Shown: piece after piece, positions 1-7,553 of the stretch
How the letters are laid out: each line of letters begins with the position of its first letter
How positions within the stretch are numbered: the stretch's first letter is position 1
From: an uncultured Caulobacterales bacterium
GTDB taxonomy: Bacteria; Pseudomonadota; Alphaproteobacteria; Caulobacterales; Maricaulaceae
Assembly (NCBI GenBank): GCA_937981945.1
Contig: CALJNJ010000152.1
Location: 1-12,152, forward strand
Direction of reading: 5' to 3'
DNA: 12,152 bases
The notes under the pieces: generated by a model
What the model was told of the DNA's origin: nothing
Databases searched by the model: none
Seen by the model: only the letters and a program-made list of their open reading frames with translations
Made by a program: the position numbers and the translations under genes

Positions 1-1259
1 GCTCCGATGCTTCCCACGGCGCGGCATATATGGATATTGATAATGACGGCGACAATGACCTTTTTGTGGCCCGAGAATCCGGCGTTTGGTTTCATGAAAA
101 TATTGGCGGCGATTTTAAAAGCGAAAACCTGAATTTGCCCCTCGCCGAAAACACGACGCCTTTATCCATTGGGTTTGGGGATGTGAATAAAGACGGGCTG
201 GCCGACATGTATGTGGCCGGCTATTTGAAAATTGAATTGGTCGAAGGGGAAACAAATTTTTCCAATGGTTATGGCGGGTACAGCCATCTGTTTTTGAACA
301 AAGGTGACGGTGCGTGGGAAGATATTTCAGACGCCGCCGGCATATGGCGTCAGCACAACACATTTGTGGGATTATTTGCCGATTTAAACAGCGACCAAAA
401 CAGTGATTTGATCGTCGCGCAGGATACCGGAAAAATCGAAACCTATCGCGGTACCGGGCAATCGGTTTTTACCCCCGCGCCGAACCCGTCTGACTTTTCA
501 TACCCTATGGGTATCGCCGCCGGTGACTATAATAATGACGGAATGATTGATCTGTTTTTCTCAAATGTGGGTTACACCATGCCGCCAAAGCTATTGCGGG
601 GAAATTTGAAAAAGGATGATGTCTTTAACCCGGCCCATATGCTGTATCGCAATGATCGGGGTTTCAAATTTACGGATGTTTCAGAGGCGATGAACGTGGC
701 CCGTTTCGGGTTTGGTTGGGGCACGATTTTTGCGGATATGAATTTGGACGGGCGCGAAGATCTTTTGATGTCGCAAAACTATGCCCGGCTGCCCGGTAAT
801 TTTTTGATGACAAGATATCCCGGCAAAATCTTTCAAAATTACGGGGACGAATTCAAGCCGGTCGAAAAGGCTTCCGGGGCCGTGAATAAAAATTTCGGTA
901 TTGCGCCCATTGTCTCGGATTTTAACGGGGATGGCTGGCCGGATTTGGTCTGGGCTAATTTAGCCGGGCCGTCCTTGGCCTATTTGAATAAAGGCGGAGA
1001 TGCCAAATGGGTCAAAGTCAGATTGTCCAATCGGGCAGAGAATATAAATGCGCGCGTTACCGTGACAACCACAGAGGGGCCGCGCACAAAACAATTTGTG
1101 ACCTCACAAGGACTGGGATCCGATCAGGGCCGGGATTTGATTTTTGGTCTGGGTACGGCGGACATTGTCAGCATTAACATCATCTATCCTGACGGAGAGC
1201 GCGAGACTATTGTGACGGCCAAGCCCAATACCATTGTTATGGCAGGAGAAAACCGTTGA
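1..1259 (+). CDS. FG-GAP/VCBS repeat protein with C-terminal ASPIC/UnbV domain (5'-truncated by window edge)
   Basis: The reading frame is open from base 3 (the first in-frame ATG at 30 is internal), so the gene begins upstream of the window. Six calcium-site motifs of the D-x-[DN]-x-D-G-x-x-D type are spread along it, for example DIDNDGDND (nt 33-59), DVNKDGLAD (180-206), DYNNDGMID (525-551), DMNLDGRED (735-761) and DFNGDGWPD (918-944). The third, DLNSDQNSD (381-407), has Gln in place of Gly. This is the signature of FG-GAP/VCBS beta-propeller blades. The last ~75 residues carry the ASPIC/UnbV pattern: N-R, then I-N-ARV-T-V, G-LGSDQGRDLIFGLG, then YPDGERE. The combination is that of the CRTAC1-like family of secreted or surface proteins, usually inferred to bind Ca2+ or mediate adhesion; no enzymatic role is established. 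The signal peptide, if any, is outside the window. The stop TGA overlaps the TTG start of the next gene, implying co-translation. Confidence 0.88.
   Translation, partial: SDASHGAAYMDIDNDGDNDLFVARESGVWFHENIGGDFKSENLNLPLAENTTPLSIGFGDVNKDGLADMYVAGYLKIELVEGETNFSNGYGGYSHLFLNKGDGAWEDISDAAGIWRQHNTFVGLFADLNSDQNSDLIVAQDTGKIETYRGTGQSVFTPAPNPSDFSYPMGIAAGDYNNDGMIDLFFSNVGYTMPPKLLRGNLKKDDVFNPAHMLYRNDRGFKFTDVSEAMNVARFGFGWGTIFADMNLDGREDLLMSQNYARLPGNFLMTRYPGKIFQNYGDEFKPVEKASGAVNKNFGIAPIVSDFNGDGWPDLVWANLAGPSLAYLNKGGDAKWVKVRLSNRAENINARVTVTTTEGPRTKQFVTSQGLGSDQGRDLIFGLGTADIVSINIIYPDGERETIVTAKPNTIVMAGENR
1244..1248 (+). promoter_or_regulatory. Ribosome binding site deciding a TTG start
   Basis: AGGAG lies seven bases upstream of TTG 1256, inside the end of the preceding propeller gene. 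It supports the TTG as the true start of the six-helix membrane protein. Confidence 0.6.
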
Positions 1260-1903
1260 ACCGGGTTCGCGCTGCGGGTTGGTTAGGCTTGCTGGGCGCA
1301 CTTTTGGTTGGGTTTGGCGAATTCACTCTGCAGTTTACGCCAAAAGGCGGTCTCGAAGATATTACCGACTATTTGTATTTCAATGAGATCTCACCGCAGC
1401 GTCTCAGTCGCGGACATTTTTTGTCCGTATTGTTCGCCCCTCTTTATCTGCCGGGCTATTGGTTTTTGTCGAAGCAATTAGAGCCGGCTCATAAATGTGC
1501 GTCGACTGTGTTTTTCCTTCTGGGAGCCTATGCCTTTGCCATCGGAACAGCTTGGATCGGACAGAGGTTTTTTATTGCGTCAACCGTTCATGAAATTGCT
1601 GCGGGTCAAAACTTGAAGGCTCTGCTCGTTTTGTTTTCCGAACATAATGAACCCTTCGTCAATATCTTACGGTTAGCTATGCTCTTAATTTCCGGTCTTT
1701 GGATATGGCTGATTCTAACAGGTCGAACGCGCTTCCCAAAATGGATGGCAATTTTCAGTCCGATCACCTTATTAGGAACCATGTTTGCACTGTATTTTTT
1801 TAAAACGAAAATTGGTCTTTATGTTTTCCCGATCGCTATGAATGCCGCGCATTTTATAGTGTTTGGCTTGGCGCTTTGGACAACGCAAAAATACGTAGAC
1901 TAG
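1256..1903 (+). CDS. Six-helix integral membrane protein of unknown function
   Basis: I do not recognise the family. The 215-residue product has about six hydrophobic segments at residues ~7-27, 54-72, 83-105, 137-157, 163-182 and 186-208. There is no signal peptide beyond helix 1, no obvious catalytic motif and no cysteine or histidine cluster, so it is most simply an inner-membrane protein. The start is a TTG at 1256, inside the TTGA that ends the propeller gene. An AGGAG at 1244-1248, seven bases upstream, makes this start convincing despite the rare codon. The overlap with the preceding gene suggests translational coupling, so the two proteins may act together, for example as a membrane partner for an exported propeller protein; that is inference from arrangement only. 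The TAG stop is interleaved with the stop of the opposite-strand gene (1900-1903). Confidence 0.8.
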   Translation: MNRVRAAGWLGLLGALLVGFGEFTLQFTPKGGLEDITDYLYFNEISPQRLSRGHFLSVLFAPLYLPGYWFLSKQLEPAHKCASTVFFLLGAYAFAIGTAWIGQRFFIASTVHEIAAGQNLKALLVLFSEHNEPFVNILRLAMLLISGLWIWLILTGRTRFPKWMAIFSPITLLGTMFALYFFKTKIGLYVFPIAMNAAHFIVFGLALWTTQKYVD

Positions 1904-2556
1904 CTGTCTTTCTTAGTCGTCCGTTTTTTTGTCGTGGCGGGTTTTTTAGCCGCTGTTTTCTTTTTGGTCGTGGTCGACTTTGTTGATGTTGATTTCTTTG
2001 TTGTTGTCGACTTTCTCGAGCTTGGCTTTTTCTTTGAGGCTATTTTGCTCGCGCTTTCTTTGACGCTTTCGACCGCGTCTTCCACGGCATCTTCGGCGCT
2101 GTCGGCAATGTCATCGACTTTGTCGGCGACTTTCTCGGCAGTCTTGGAAGAGTTTTCTTTCAAATTGGAGGCCGCAGACTTGGTTTTGTCGACGGCTTTG
2201 CCGGTCACTTCGCGGGCCATTTTGGCGGCTTCTTCAGCCGCCTTGCGGGCTTCGGCCAGAGGATCGATATCCGCCAGCTCGGACTTACCGCCATCCGGTG
2301 ACAGATTGTCATTGATCCGGAAAACGGCAATGGCCAATTCACACAAGACGCGAACGCCCACAAAGGCCATGACAATCAAAAGCAGGCCTTCCAGCGGCGT
2401 GATGATCCAGGCCAGGGGATCGAGGCTGATACCCTTTAAAAATTTGCGCACGAAGAAAATCGCCAGATAGATCAGCGCGGCCCAATAAAAGGCCGGCACC
2501 AGTTTTTCCTTCATCAATTTATCGAATGAGAAAAAGAAATTTATCAGGTCTTTCAT
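1900..2556 (-). CDS. DUF4282-like membrane protein with alanine-rich helix and Lys/Ser/Thr tail
   Basis: The product has 218 residues in three parts. Residues 1-85 match the DUF4282 pattern: a short FFSFDKLM-type N-terminus, two membrane helices (about 20-38 and 50-72), and the closing motif R-V-L-CEL-x4-FRIN (69-82). This family is found in bacterial inner membranes and has no assigned function. Residues ~93-175 are a charged Ala/Lys/Glu/Asp amphipathic stretch that looks like a long helix or LEA/YtxH-like segment. Residues ~175-218 are almost only K, S, T, A and P, resembling a histone H1 C-terminal tail. With both helices spanning, the tail should be on the same side as the N-terminus, probably the cytoplasm. 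A GGGAG sits seven bases upstream of the ATG. The M23 peptidase gene ends 66 bp upstream on the same strand with no clear terminator between, so co-transcription is plausible. Confidence 0.82.
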   Translation of the reverse strand: MKDLINFFFSFDKLMKEKLVPAFYWAALIYLAIFFVRKFLKGISLDPLAWIITPLEGLLLIVMAFVGVRVLCELAIAVFRINDNLSPDGGKSELADIDPLAEARKAAEEAAKMAREVTGKAVDKTKSAASNLKENSSKTAEKVADKVDDIADSAEDAVEDAVESVKESASKIASKKKPSSRKSTTTKKSTSTKSTTTKKKTAAKKPATTKKRTTKKDS

Positions 2557-2622
2557 AGCCTTGCTCCCGTAACGTCCAAGCTAATCTAGGAGCGGCAGAG
2601 CAAAACTACAAGAGTATATGGC

Positions 2623-3978
2623 TTATTTTGGAAGCGCCGGTGATGCGTCGACCGATGTCTCTTGGTCAAGCTGTGCACTCAGAGCCGGTTCCCGTTCCAA
2701 AACGGGCGAGGCGGCGCGAAGTTCATCCAAAGCTGCCCGGCGTTTCTTAAAGGCCGGAATTTGATCTTTGGCCAGTGGCTTGCCGGATAATTGTGACAAG
2801 CGGCGCGGATTGATCTTCTTGCCGTTCAGATGGACTTCATAATGCAAATGCGGTCCGGTGGACATGCCGGTTGATCCTACATATCCAATGACTTGGTCCT
2901 GAGATACATATTTACCGGGGCGAATGCCGCGGGCAAACTTCGACATATGAGCATAAGCGGTTTTATAGCCGTCCGTATGGCGAATTTGAACGTAATTGCC
3001 ATAGCCGCCATAACGGCCTGCGCGCTCAACCGTGCCGTTACCGGCCGCTAAAATCGGTGTGCCGCGCGGCGCGCCGAAATCCACGCCCGTATGCATTTTG
3101 CGATAGCCTTTAATGGGATGGCGTCTTTGACCGAATGAAGAGGTCAGGCGAGCGCCGTTAATGGGCGTTGCGCGGAGTTTACGTTTGGCGGTCTTGCCGT
3201 CCTTATCGTAAAAATTCTCACGGCCTTTGGAATCTTCGTAAAGATAATAGTCGAGCTGTTTGCCTCTTGGGGTAAAGCTTGTGTAGAGAAGATCGCCGGC
3301 TTTGACGATTTCGCCGCGGCTGTCCTTAGCCACTTCAAAGAACATTTCAAACTCGTCGCCGGGCTGAATGTCGCGCTGAAAGTCTACGGAATATTCATAG
3401 ATATTAGCAAATTGCTGAACCACTTTATCAGGCGCGCCCAAAGCGGTCGCGTCCAGATAGATGGAGTTTTCAATGGAAGCTTTGACGGTCACCGTTTCCA
3501 TTTTAAATTCGGCCATGACATCTTTGGCCTTATAGCTGCCGTCATTGCCGCGGCTGAGATAGACCGTGCGCTCAACATTTGGCTTATAAGTAATATGGGT
3601 CAGGTCATCATTGTCGTAGTAAAGATTGAACTTTTGACCGACTTTGAGTTTACGCGGATCATAAACTTCGGAGAAGGTTTCCGTAATGGCGTAAGCTTCG
3701 CCCGGTTCCAGCCCGTTCTTTTGCAAAAGCGGCCCGAGAGAATCGCCATAGGATAATTTCAGCGTTTTGGCTTCTATGGGTTCGGGGTGGGCGACTAAAT
3801 ATAAATCATCGCGGGTCAAATCAATGCTCGGCGCGGAGACGAGTTCTCCTTTTTCAGGAGAGGCTTCAGCGGGCGGGCTTTTGGGGCTGAGAAAGACGAC
3901 CCCTAATGCGACGACGGCGCAGGCGCCCAAAAACGTAAAACGACGATCTTTGTAGGTGCGTGTATTATTCATGTTCAT
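2623..3978 (-). CDS. Membrane-anchored M23 family metallopeptidase (peptidoglycan endopeptidase)
   Basis: Probable DD-endopeptidase of the MepM/ShyA type, cutting peptide cross-links in periplasmic peptidoglycan. From ATG 3978 it has 451 residues: one hydrophobic anchor (~15-30), an OapA/LysM-like region (~60-125), a central domain like the second domain of MepM/Csd3 proteins, then the M23 domain (~275-390). The M23 zinc and catalytic residues are all visible: H296 and D300 in HTGVDFGAP, H344 in AYAHMSK, and H377 and H379 in GPHLHYE. The enzyme should therefore be active. The C-terminal ~60 residues are charged, then Pro/Ala-rich. Start choice: the frame extends to ATG 4059 (478 residues), but ATG 3978 has GAGG five bases upstream, while the extra 27 codons are rich in codons such as ATA, AGG, TCA and CCA, and the upstream ATG has only a distant GGGAAG. 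The longer form cannot be excluded. A consensus CtrA box lies upstream. Confidence 0.93.
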   Translation of the reverse strand: MNMNNTRTYKDRRFTFLGACAVVALGVVFLSPKSPPAEASPEKGELVSAPSIDLTRDDLYLVAHPEPIEAKTLKLSYGDSLGPLLQKNGLEPGEAYAITETFSEVYDPRKLKVGQKFNLYYDNDDLTHITYKPNVERTVYLSRGNDGSYKAKDVMAEFKMETVTVKASIENSIYLDATALGAPDKVVQQFANIYEYSVDFQRDIQPGDEFEMFFEVAKDSRGEIVKAGDLLYTSFTPRGKQLDYYLYEDSKGRENFYDKDGKTAKRKLRATPINGARLTSSFGQRRHPIKGYRKMHTGVDFGAPRGTPILAAGNGTVERAGRYGGYGNYVQIRHTDGYKTAYAHMSKFARGIRPGKYVSQDQVIGYVGSTGMSTGPHLHYEVHLNGKKINPRRLSQLSGKPLAKDQIPAFKKRRAALDELRAASPVLEREPALSAQLDQETSVDASPALPK

Positions 3979-3983
3979 AAACG

Positions 3984-3987
3984 CCTC
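3984..3987 (-). promoter_or_regulatory. Ribosome binding site for the M23 peptidase, favouring the internal start
   Basis: On the minus strand GAGG is followed by five bases and then ATG 3978. This is a better-spaced site than the GGGAAG about 12 bases ahead of the upstream ATG at 4059. Confidence 0.5.
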
Positions 3988-4117
3988 AAGCCTGATGTGT
4001 AAGGGTTTGGCGATTTGCGTTTTTATGAACGCAGCAATTTTTGTCTTGTCTGGTGACATTGATTTGCGATTCTTCCCGGAATTTCACTTACAGATGTCCC
4101 CCAATTGCCCTAGCTAG

Positions 4118-4133
4118 GTTAAAAGTTTTTTAA
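4118..4133 (-). promoter_or_regulatory. Candidate CtrA binding site (TTAA-N7-TTAAC)
   Basis: Read on the minus strand the sequence is TTAAAAAACTTTTAAC, an exact match to the alphaproteobacterial CtrA consensus TTAA-N7-TTAAC, with the terminal C at base 4118 pointing toward the M23 peptidase gene. It lies 140 bp upstream of ATG 3978 and about 55 bp upstream of the start of the plus-strand ydbH-like gene. Control of either or both divergent genes is possible. A GATTC (GANTC type, the CcrM methylation target in this class) lies at 4068-4072 on the peptidase side. The region is A/T-rich, which raises the chance of a fortuitous match. Confidence 0.5.
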
Positions 4134-4188
4134 ATATTTAAGGCCCCGAAGGTCTTTAAGCCTAAAAAATCAGGAACCGCAAATTAAA

Positions 4189-7100
4189 ATGTCGTTACGC
4201 GCCGGAGAGAAAACAGACGAAAAGGTGCCCGGTTCGCGCGCGCGCCGCGTCTTTCGGCGCATTTTCCTGATTTTGCTGCTTTTTGCCTTGGTCGCCGCGC
4301 TTTTGATCCTATGGGTTTGGACCCAGCGCTTATCGATTGTTGAAAATGAAATCAAAAATCAATTGGAGGCGCGCGGGATTGACGCAGAACTGTCCTTGAC
4401 GGAGCTCGGCGAATTTGGTGCCGGCGCCGAAAACGTAATCATAAAAGAAAACGGTAAAACCATTATCGGCGCTGACAGTGTGCGGATTGACTATATTTGG
4501 CGAGACGCGTTGGAGGGCAAATTTGAACGCCTGACAATTGACGGTGTGACCGTCGATTTGGACATTGATGCCAAGGGCCGGCCGCAATTGGCGATGCTGG
4601 ACAATCGCGGCGAAAGCAAAGACGGGCTGACTTTGCCGCCGGGAGGCATCATTATTACCAATGGAAGCGGCCGGATCGGAACGCCTTACGGGACCGCGCA
4701 GGCCGAATTCGAAGGCGCGTTCTTCTCCGAGCAAAACTTTAATCTGTCCGCCAAATTGGAACCGGCGGACTTTGCCTATGGAGATTTGTCGGCCAATATT
4801 TCCGGACCCGTAAAAATTAAGCGCGCCGGGCCCAATCCGGAATTTGAAACGGATCTCAGTATTCCGAGCTGGGCTTATAAAGAATTATCCGGTCGCGGCG
4901 GACGGCTGAGCGGGGCAGGGGTTTTATCGGTGACGGAAACCGGCGCCGAAATCACGGGTGATTTTGAAGCTCTGTTTGAGGAATTTTCAGGAAAAGCCGT
5001 GGGCAGTGATGACGGGCGTCTTAAATGGGACGGCACGATTGTTATTCCAAGACAATCCGGCGGGGTTCTCAGAGCCGGCGGAGATTGGCAAGCCGGCCTG
5101 AATAATCTGGCCATGGATGATCCGGCGCGCCGCCGGGCGCTGTCCGAGCGTATCGCGCTTTATGAAGCTTTATCCAAAGCGCCCGTTGCCGAAGATTTTG
5201 CCCGGCCCGTAGAGCGCGCGGTCGATGATCTTTTGAAATCAGGTGACGTCTCCGGACAGGGCAGAATTGAGAAAACCGATGATGTGACGCAAATTTATAT
5301 GGACGGCGACATTATTTGGGAAAATGCGCGCCGAAAACTGACGGCCACGGCCATCGGCGACACGCCGCTCTATGATTATAAGCGCGACCGCGAAGATATT
5401 GATCTGTCATTTAACGCAGATTTCAAAACGGGACTTCCCCTGCAGATCAAACAAGGTCGGCTGACCGTGCGCTCCACAAACGGCCGCAATATTAAAGGGG
5501 TTAAGAGCTTTACCGGCATCTTGTCTCTGCCGCGGGATTGGACCGGGCAAACCGCGGACGGGCAATCTGCTAATATCAGCCGAACCACGGCGACCATTGA
5601 TTATTCCAAAACCGATCGGTCCCGGCGTTTGACTTTGTCGGGCCCCATTGGATTTGAAGGCAATATACCGGGCGGCTATGTCACCGGTCTGTCGGCGCGC
5701 GGGCGTTTGGATATGGATATGCAAAACGGCACAAGGATTTTCTTTACGCCCTCCGGTGATCAAAAAATCACCATGGACAGTTTTACCACGCAGGCGCCTT
5801 GGATTGCCCGCAATGTGAGTTTCAATTTGGCCGAAACTGCAGAGCCGGTTTTCGTGCGCCGACCGGGGGGCGGTGTTTTGACGGCATCTTTGTCGGATTT
5901 AAGCAGTGACTTAATCAGCACGGAAGGCCCGCGGTCCCTGCGACTGTCCTACGGGGCGGCGGATATAAAAGCCGATATTGATGACGGGCTGCAAAATTGG
6001 GACGTCAAAGGCCGGGATGTCGTCATGACGTCGGATAATATGCCCAGCGCCGATACTCGCATGACCGCGCCGGCGGCAGATATGACCGTGAAATTACAAA
6101 GAGGGCTCACCCCTAAGTTCACCGTGGCCGCGCCGGTGGCCGACGTTCAAACGGAAGCCATAGACGGAAAAGGTCTGGCCGTGCGCGCGTCCGGCACGAC
6201 GGACAAATTTAGGGTGAATTACGAAAATGGTGATGTGGACTTTATCGCCGCTGATCTGCCGCGTTTTGATATGACCGGATATATTGAATATGAAAATAAT
6301 GTGTGGGCCGGCATGGCCGATACGGTTTTGCCCTTCGGGCCCGAGACGCCGGTGGACGTGAAATACCGGTTTGAGAACGGTCGCGGATATGCCGATGTTG
6401 ATATTCCTGAAATGATCTTCTCCCCGCGGGGCTTACAGCCGCAAATGTTTATCACGCCCCTGCGCGGTAAAATCGCCGACGTTCGCGGCCGGTCATCAGC
6501 GAAACTCCATCTCGAATTTGCGCCCGGTGAACCCATGACCTCCTCCGGGAGCGCGGTTTTAACGGATGTGGAAGTCGGTACATTGCCGGGGCCTTTGACG
6601 GGCGTGAACGCGGAGCTGAAGTTTTCATCCATCTTCCCCCTGGTCACCGAGGGCGTTCAAAACGTGTCAATCGCAACATTTGATCCGGGCTTTCCACTAC
6701 CGGATGGGAGCGTCAGTTTTGAAGCCGTGCCTGATGGTATAAAAATACACGCAGCGCGCTGGCCTCTGGGATCCGGGTTTGTTTCCCTCGATCCCACAGA
6801 GTGGAATTACTCGGCGGCCGAAAACCGTATGCAGCTGCGGATTGAAAACGTCTCTCTGGGCGAATTTTTGGGCAATATTGCCGGCGAGAACTTTAACGCC
6901 ACCGGCAATGTGAACGGCGTCTTGCCCGTGGTCATATCCGGCGTGGACGTTCGGGTCGAGCAGGGCCGCCTGGAGGTCAAGGACGGCGGCGTTATTCGCT
7001 ATCAATCGGACCAAACCAATGCGGCGTCTGCGGAAAACGAAATTGCCGGCTATGCTTTTGATGCCCTCAAAGAATTTCGCTATCAGGAACTGGAAGCGAT

Positions 7101-7293
7101 CATGAACGGACCGCTTGACGGCACCATAATATTGCGCCTCATGTTTGAAGGGCAAAACCCTGAAGTCTTGGGGGGCGCCGTCTTTCGGTTTAACGTCACA
7201 TTAGAGGGCGAGCTTCTCAATATTGCCCGCAGTTTCCAATTGGGCGACCGAATTGCGGAAGAAATTGAAAAAGCGATCATTTCAGAGAGATAA
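4189..7293 (+). CDS. ydbH: YdbH-family AsmA-like intermembrane lipid transport protein
   Basis: The product has 1034 residues. It has a basic N-terminus, a single membrane anchor at ~25-44, then a very long periplasmic part with alternating short strands and many D/G turns, as in AsmA-like/TamB-like bridge proteins. The first ~60 residues after the anchor (I-x-NQLEARGIDAELSLTELG) match the usual AsmA-type opening. The last ~100 residues, including EGQNPEVLGGAVFRFNV, resemble the YdbH C-terminal domain. The strongest evidence is context: ynbE and ydbL homologues follow directly, as in E. coli. There YdbH is one of three redundant proteins (with TamB and YhdP) that carry phospholipids to the outer membrane, and YdbH contacts the lipoprotein YnbE. 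At 1034 residues it is longer than E. coli YdbH (about 880). The start has AGGAA at a long 12-base spacing; the anchor right after it supports this start. Confidence 0.87.
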   Translation: MSLRAGEKTDEKVPGSRARRVFRRIFLILLLFALVAALLILWVWTQRLSIVENEIKNQLEARGIDAELSLTELGEFGAGAENVIIKENGKTIIGADSVRIDYIWRDALEGKFERLTIDGVTVDLDIDAKGRPQLAMLDNRGESKDGLTLPPGGIIITNGSGRIGTPYGTAQAEFEGAFFSEQNFNLSAKLEPADFAYGDLSANISGPVKIKRAGPNPEFETDLSIPSWAYKELSGRGGRLSGAGVLSVTETGAEITGDFEALFEEFSGKAVGSDDGRLKWDGTIVIPRQSGGVLRAGGDWQAGLNNLAMDDPARRRALSERIALYEALSKAPVAEDFARPVERAVDDLLKSGDVSGQGRIEKTDDVTQIYMDGDIIWENARRKLTATAIGDTPLYDYKRDREDIDLSFNADFKTGLPLQIKQGRLTVRSTNGRNIKGVKSFTGILSLPRDWTGQTADGQSANISRTTATIDYSKTDRSRRLTLSGPIGFEGNIPGGYVTGLSARGRLDMDMQNGTRIFFTPSGDQKITMDSFTTQAPWIARNVSFNLAETAEPVFVRRPGGGVLTASLSDLSSDLISTEGPRSLRLSYGAADIKADIDDGLQNWDVKGRDVVMTSDNMPSADTRMTAPAADMTVKLQRGLTPKFTVAAPVADVQTEAIDGKGLAVRASGTTDKFRVNYENGDVDFIAADLPRFDMTGYIEYENNVWAGMADTVLPFGPETPVDVKYRFENGRGYADVDIPEMIFSPRGLQPQMFITPLRGKIADVRGRSSAKLHLEFAPGEPMTSSGSAVLTDVEVGTLPGPLTGVNAELKFSSIFPLVTEGVQNVSIATFDPGFPLPDGSVSFEAVPDGIKIHAARWPLGSGFVSLDPTEWNYSAAENRMQLRIENVSLGEFLGNIAGENFNATGNVNGVLPVVISGVDVRVEQGRLEVKDGGVIRYQSDQTNAASAENEIAGYAFDALKEFRYQELEAIMNGPLDGTIILRLMFEGQNPEVLGGAVFRFNVTLEGELLNIARSFQLGDRIAEEIEKAIISER

Positions 7294-7335
7294 ACAATGA
7301 ATTTTTCTGAACGGCGTGTTAATCGCGAGTTCAGA
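7281..7335 (+). promoter_or_regulatory. Alternative stem-loops between ydbH and ynbE
   Basis: Three related words occur in order: TTCAGA (7281-7286, last codons of ydbH), TCTGAAC (7306-7312) and GTTCAGA (7329-7335). The middle one can pair perfectly with either neighbour: six base pairs upstream, or seven base pairs downstream plus an inner GCG/CGC (7314-7316 with 7324-7326). No T-run follows, so this is not a standard terminator. It could set mRNA stability or limit ynbE translation, whose AAGGA site starts 12 bases further on. Confidence 0.35.
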
Positions 7336-7357
7336 CCCGTTTATGTAAGGATTCGCG

Positions 7358-7543
7358 ATGAAAAAGGCAGTTTTACCGGTCGCCTTAATGGCGCTTTTAG
7401 GAGCTTGTGCCCCAAAAGTGCAGATTGTGGCCCCTGACAGACCGATTGAAATCAATCTGAATGTTAAGATTGATCAAGAGGTTAGGGTCCGGTTAGATAA
7501 GGAAGTAGAGGACTTAATCGCGGATAACCCGGATTTGTTCTAA
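7358..7543 (+). CDS. ynbE: YnbE-like outer membrane lipoprotein
   Basis: The product has 61 residues. It has a lipoprotein signal peptide ending in the lipobox L14-G-A-C17, so the mature protein starts at Cys17 and is lipidated. The mature part is only ~45 residues, with the family pattern: VAPDRPIEINLNVKID, a basic and acidic strand (EVRVRLDKEVEDL) and the closing NPDLF. E. coli YnbE shows the same layout: lipobox, AP-x-x-PI-x-IN-x-NVKI, and a terminal DLF. There it sits in the outer membrane, forms beta-sheet-extended multimers and binds the C-terminal end of YdbH to complete the intermembrane bridge. The start is secure: AAGGA at 7347-7351 with six-base spacing. It follows ydbH after 64 bp and precedes ydbL by 10 bp. 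Confidence 0.93.
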   Translation: MKKAVLPVALMALLGACAPKVQIVAPDRPIEINLNVKIDQEVRVRLDKEVEDLIADNPDLF

Positions 7544-7553
7544 GGAAAGCATT

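Larger units (their letters stand above)
3979..4188. other. Divergent intergenic region
   Basis: This 210-bp stretch separates the divergent M23 peptidase and ydbH-like genes. It contains the CtrA-like box at 4118-4133, one GATTC site (4068-4072) and an imperfect inverted repeat at about 4137-4160 (TTTAAGGCC, five bases, GGTCTTTAA) that would lie in the 5' leader of the ydbH-like mRNA. No further small gene is convincing. Bases 3979-4059 would be coding only if the longer peptidase start is used. Confidence 0.5.

Noticed and set aside
1934..2470. A long open frame on the plus strand opposite the DUF4282-type gene
   Set aside because: It is the antisense of the low-complexity Lys/Ser/Thr/Ala coding region; its Val/Phe/Ser-rich product has no domain features and it lacks a ribosome site.
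2557..2622. GCTCC/GGAGC inverted repeat between the peptidase and DUF4282 genes as a terminator
   Set aside because: Five base pairs with a loop of about 20 bases and no T-run; not supported.
7297..7440. A small plus-strand frame starting MNFSERRV in the ydbH-ynbE gap and running into ynbE
   Set aside because: It has no good ribosome site, overlaps a convincing lipoprotein gene in another frame, and its sequence has no recognisable feature; the stem-loops explain the gap better.
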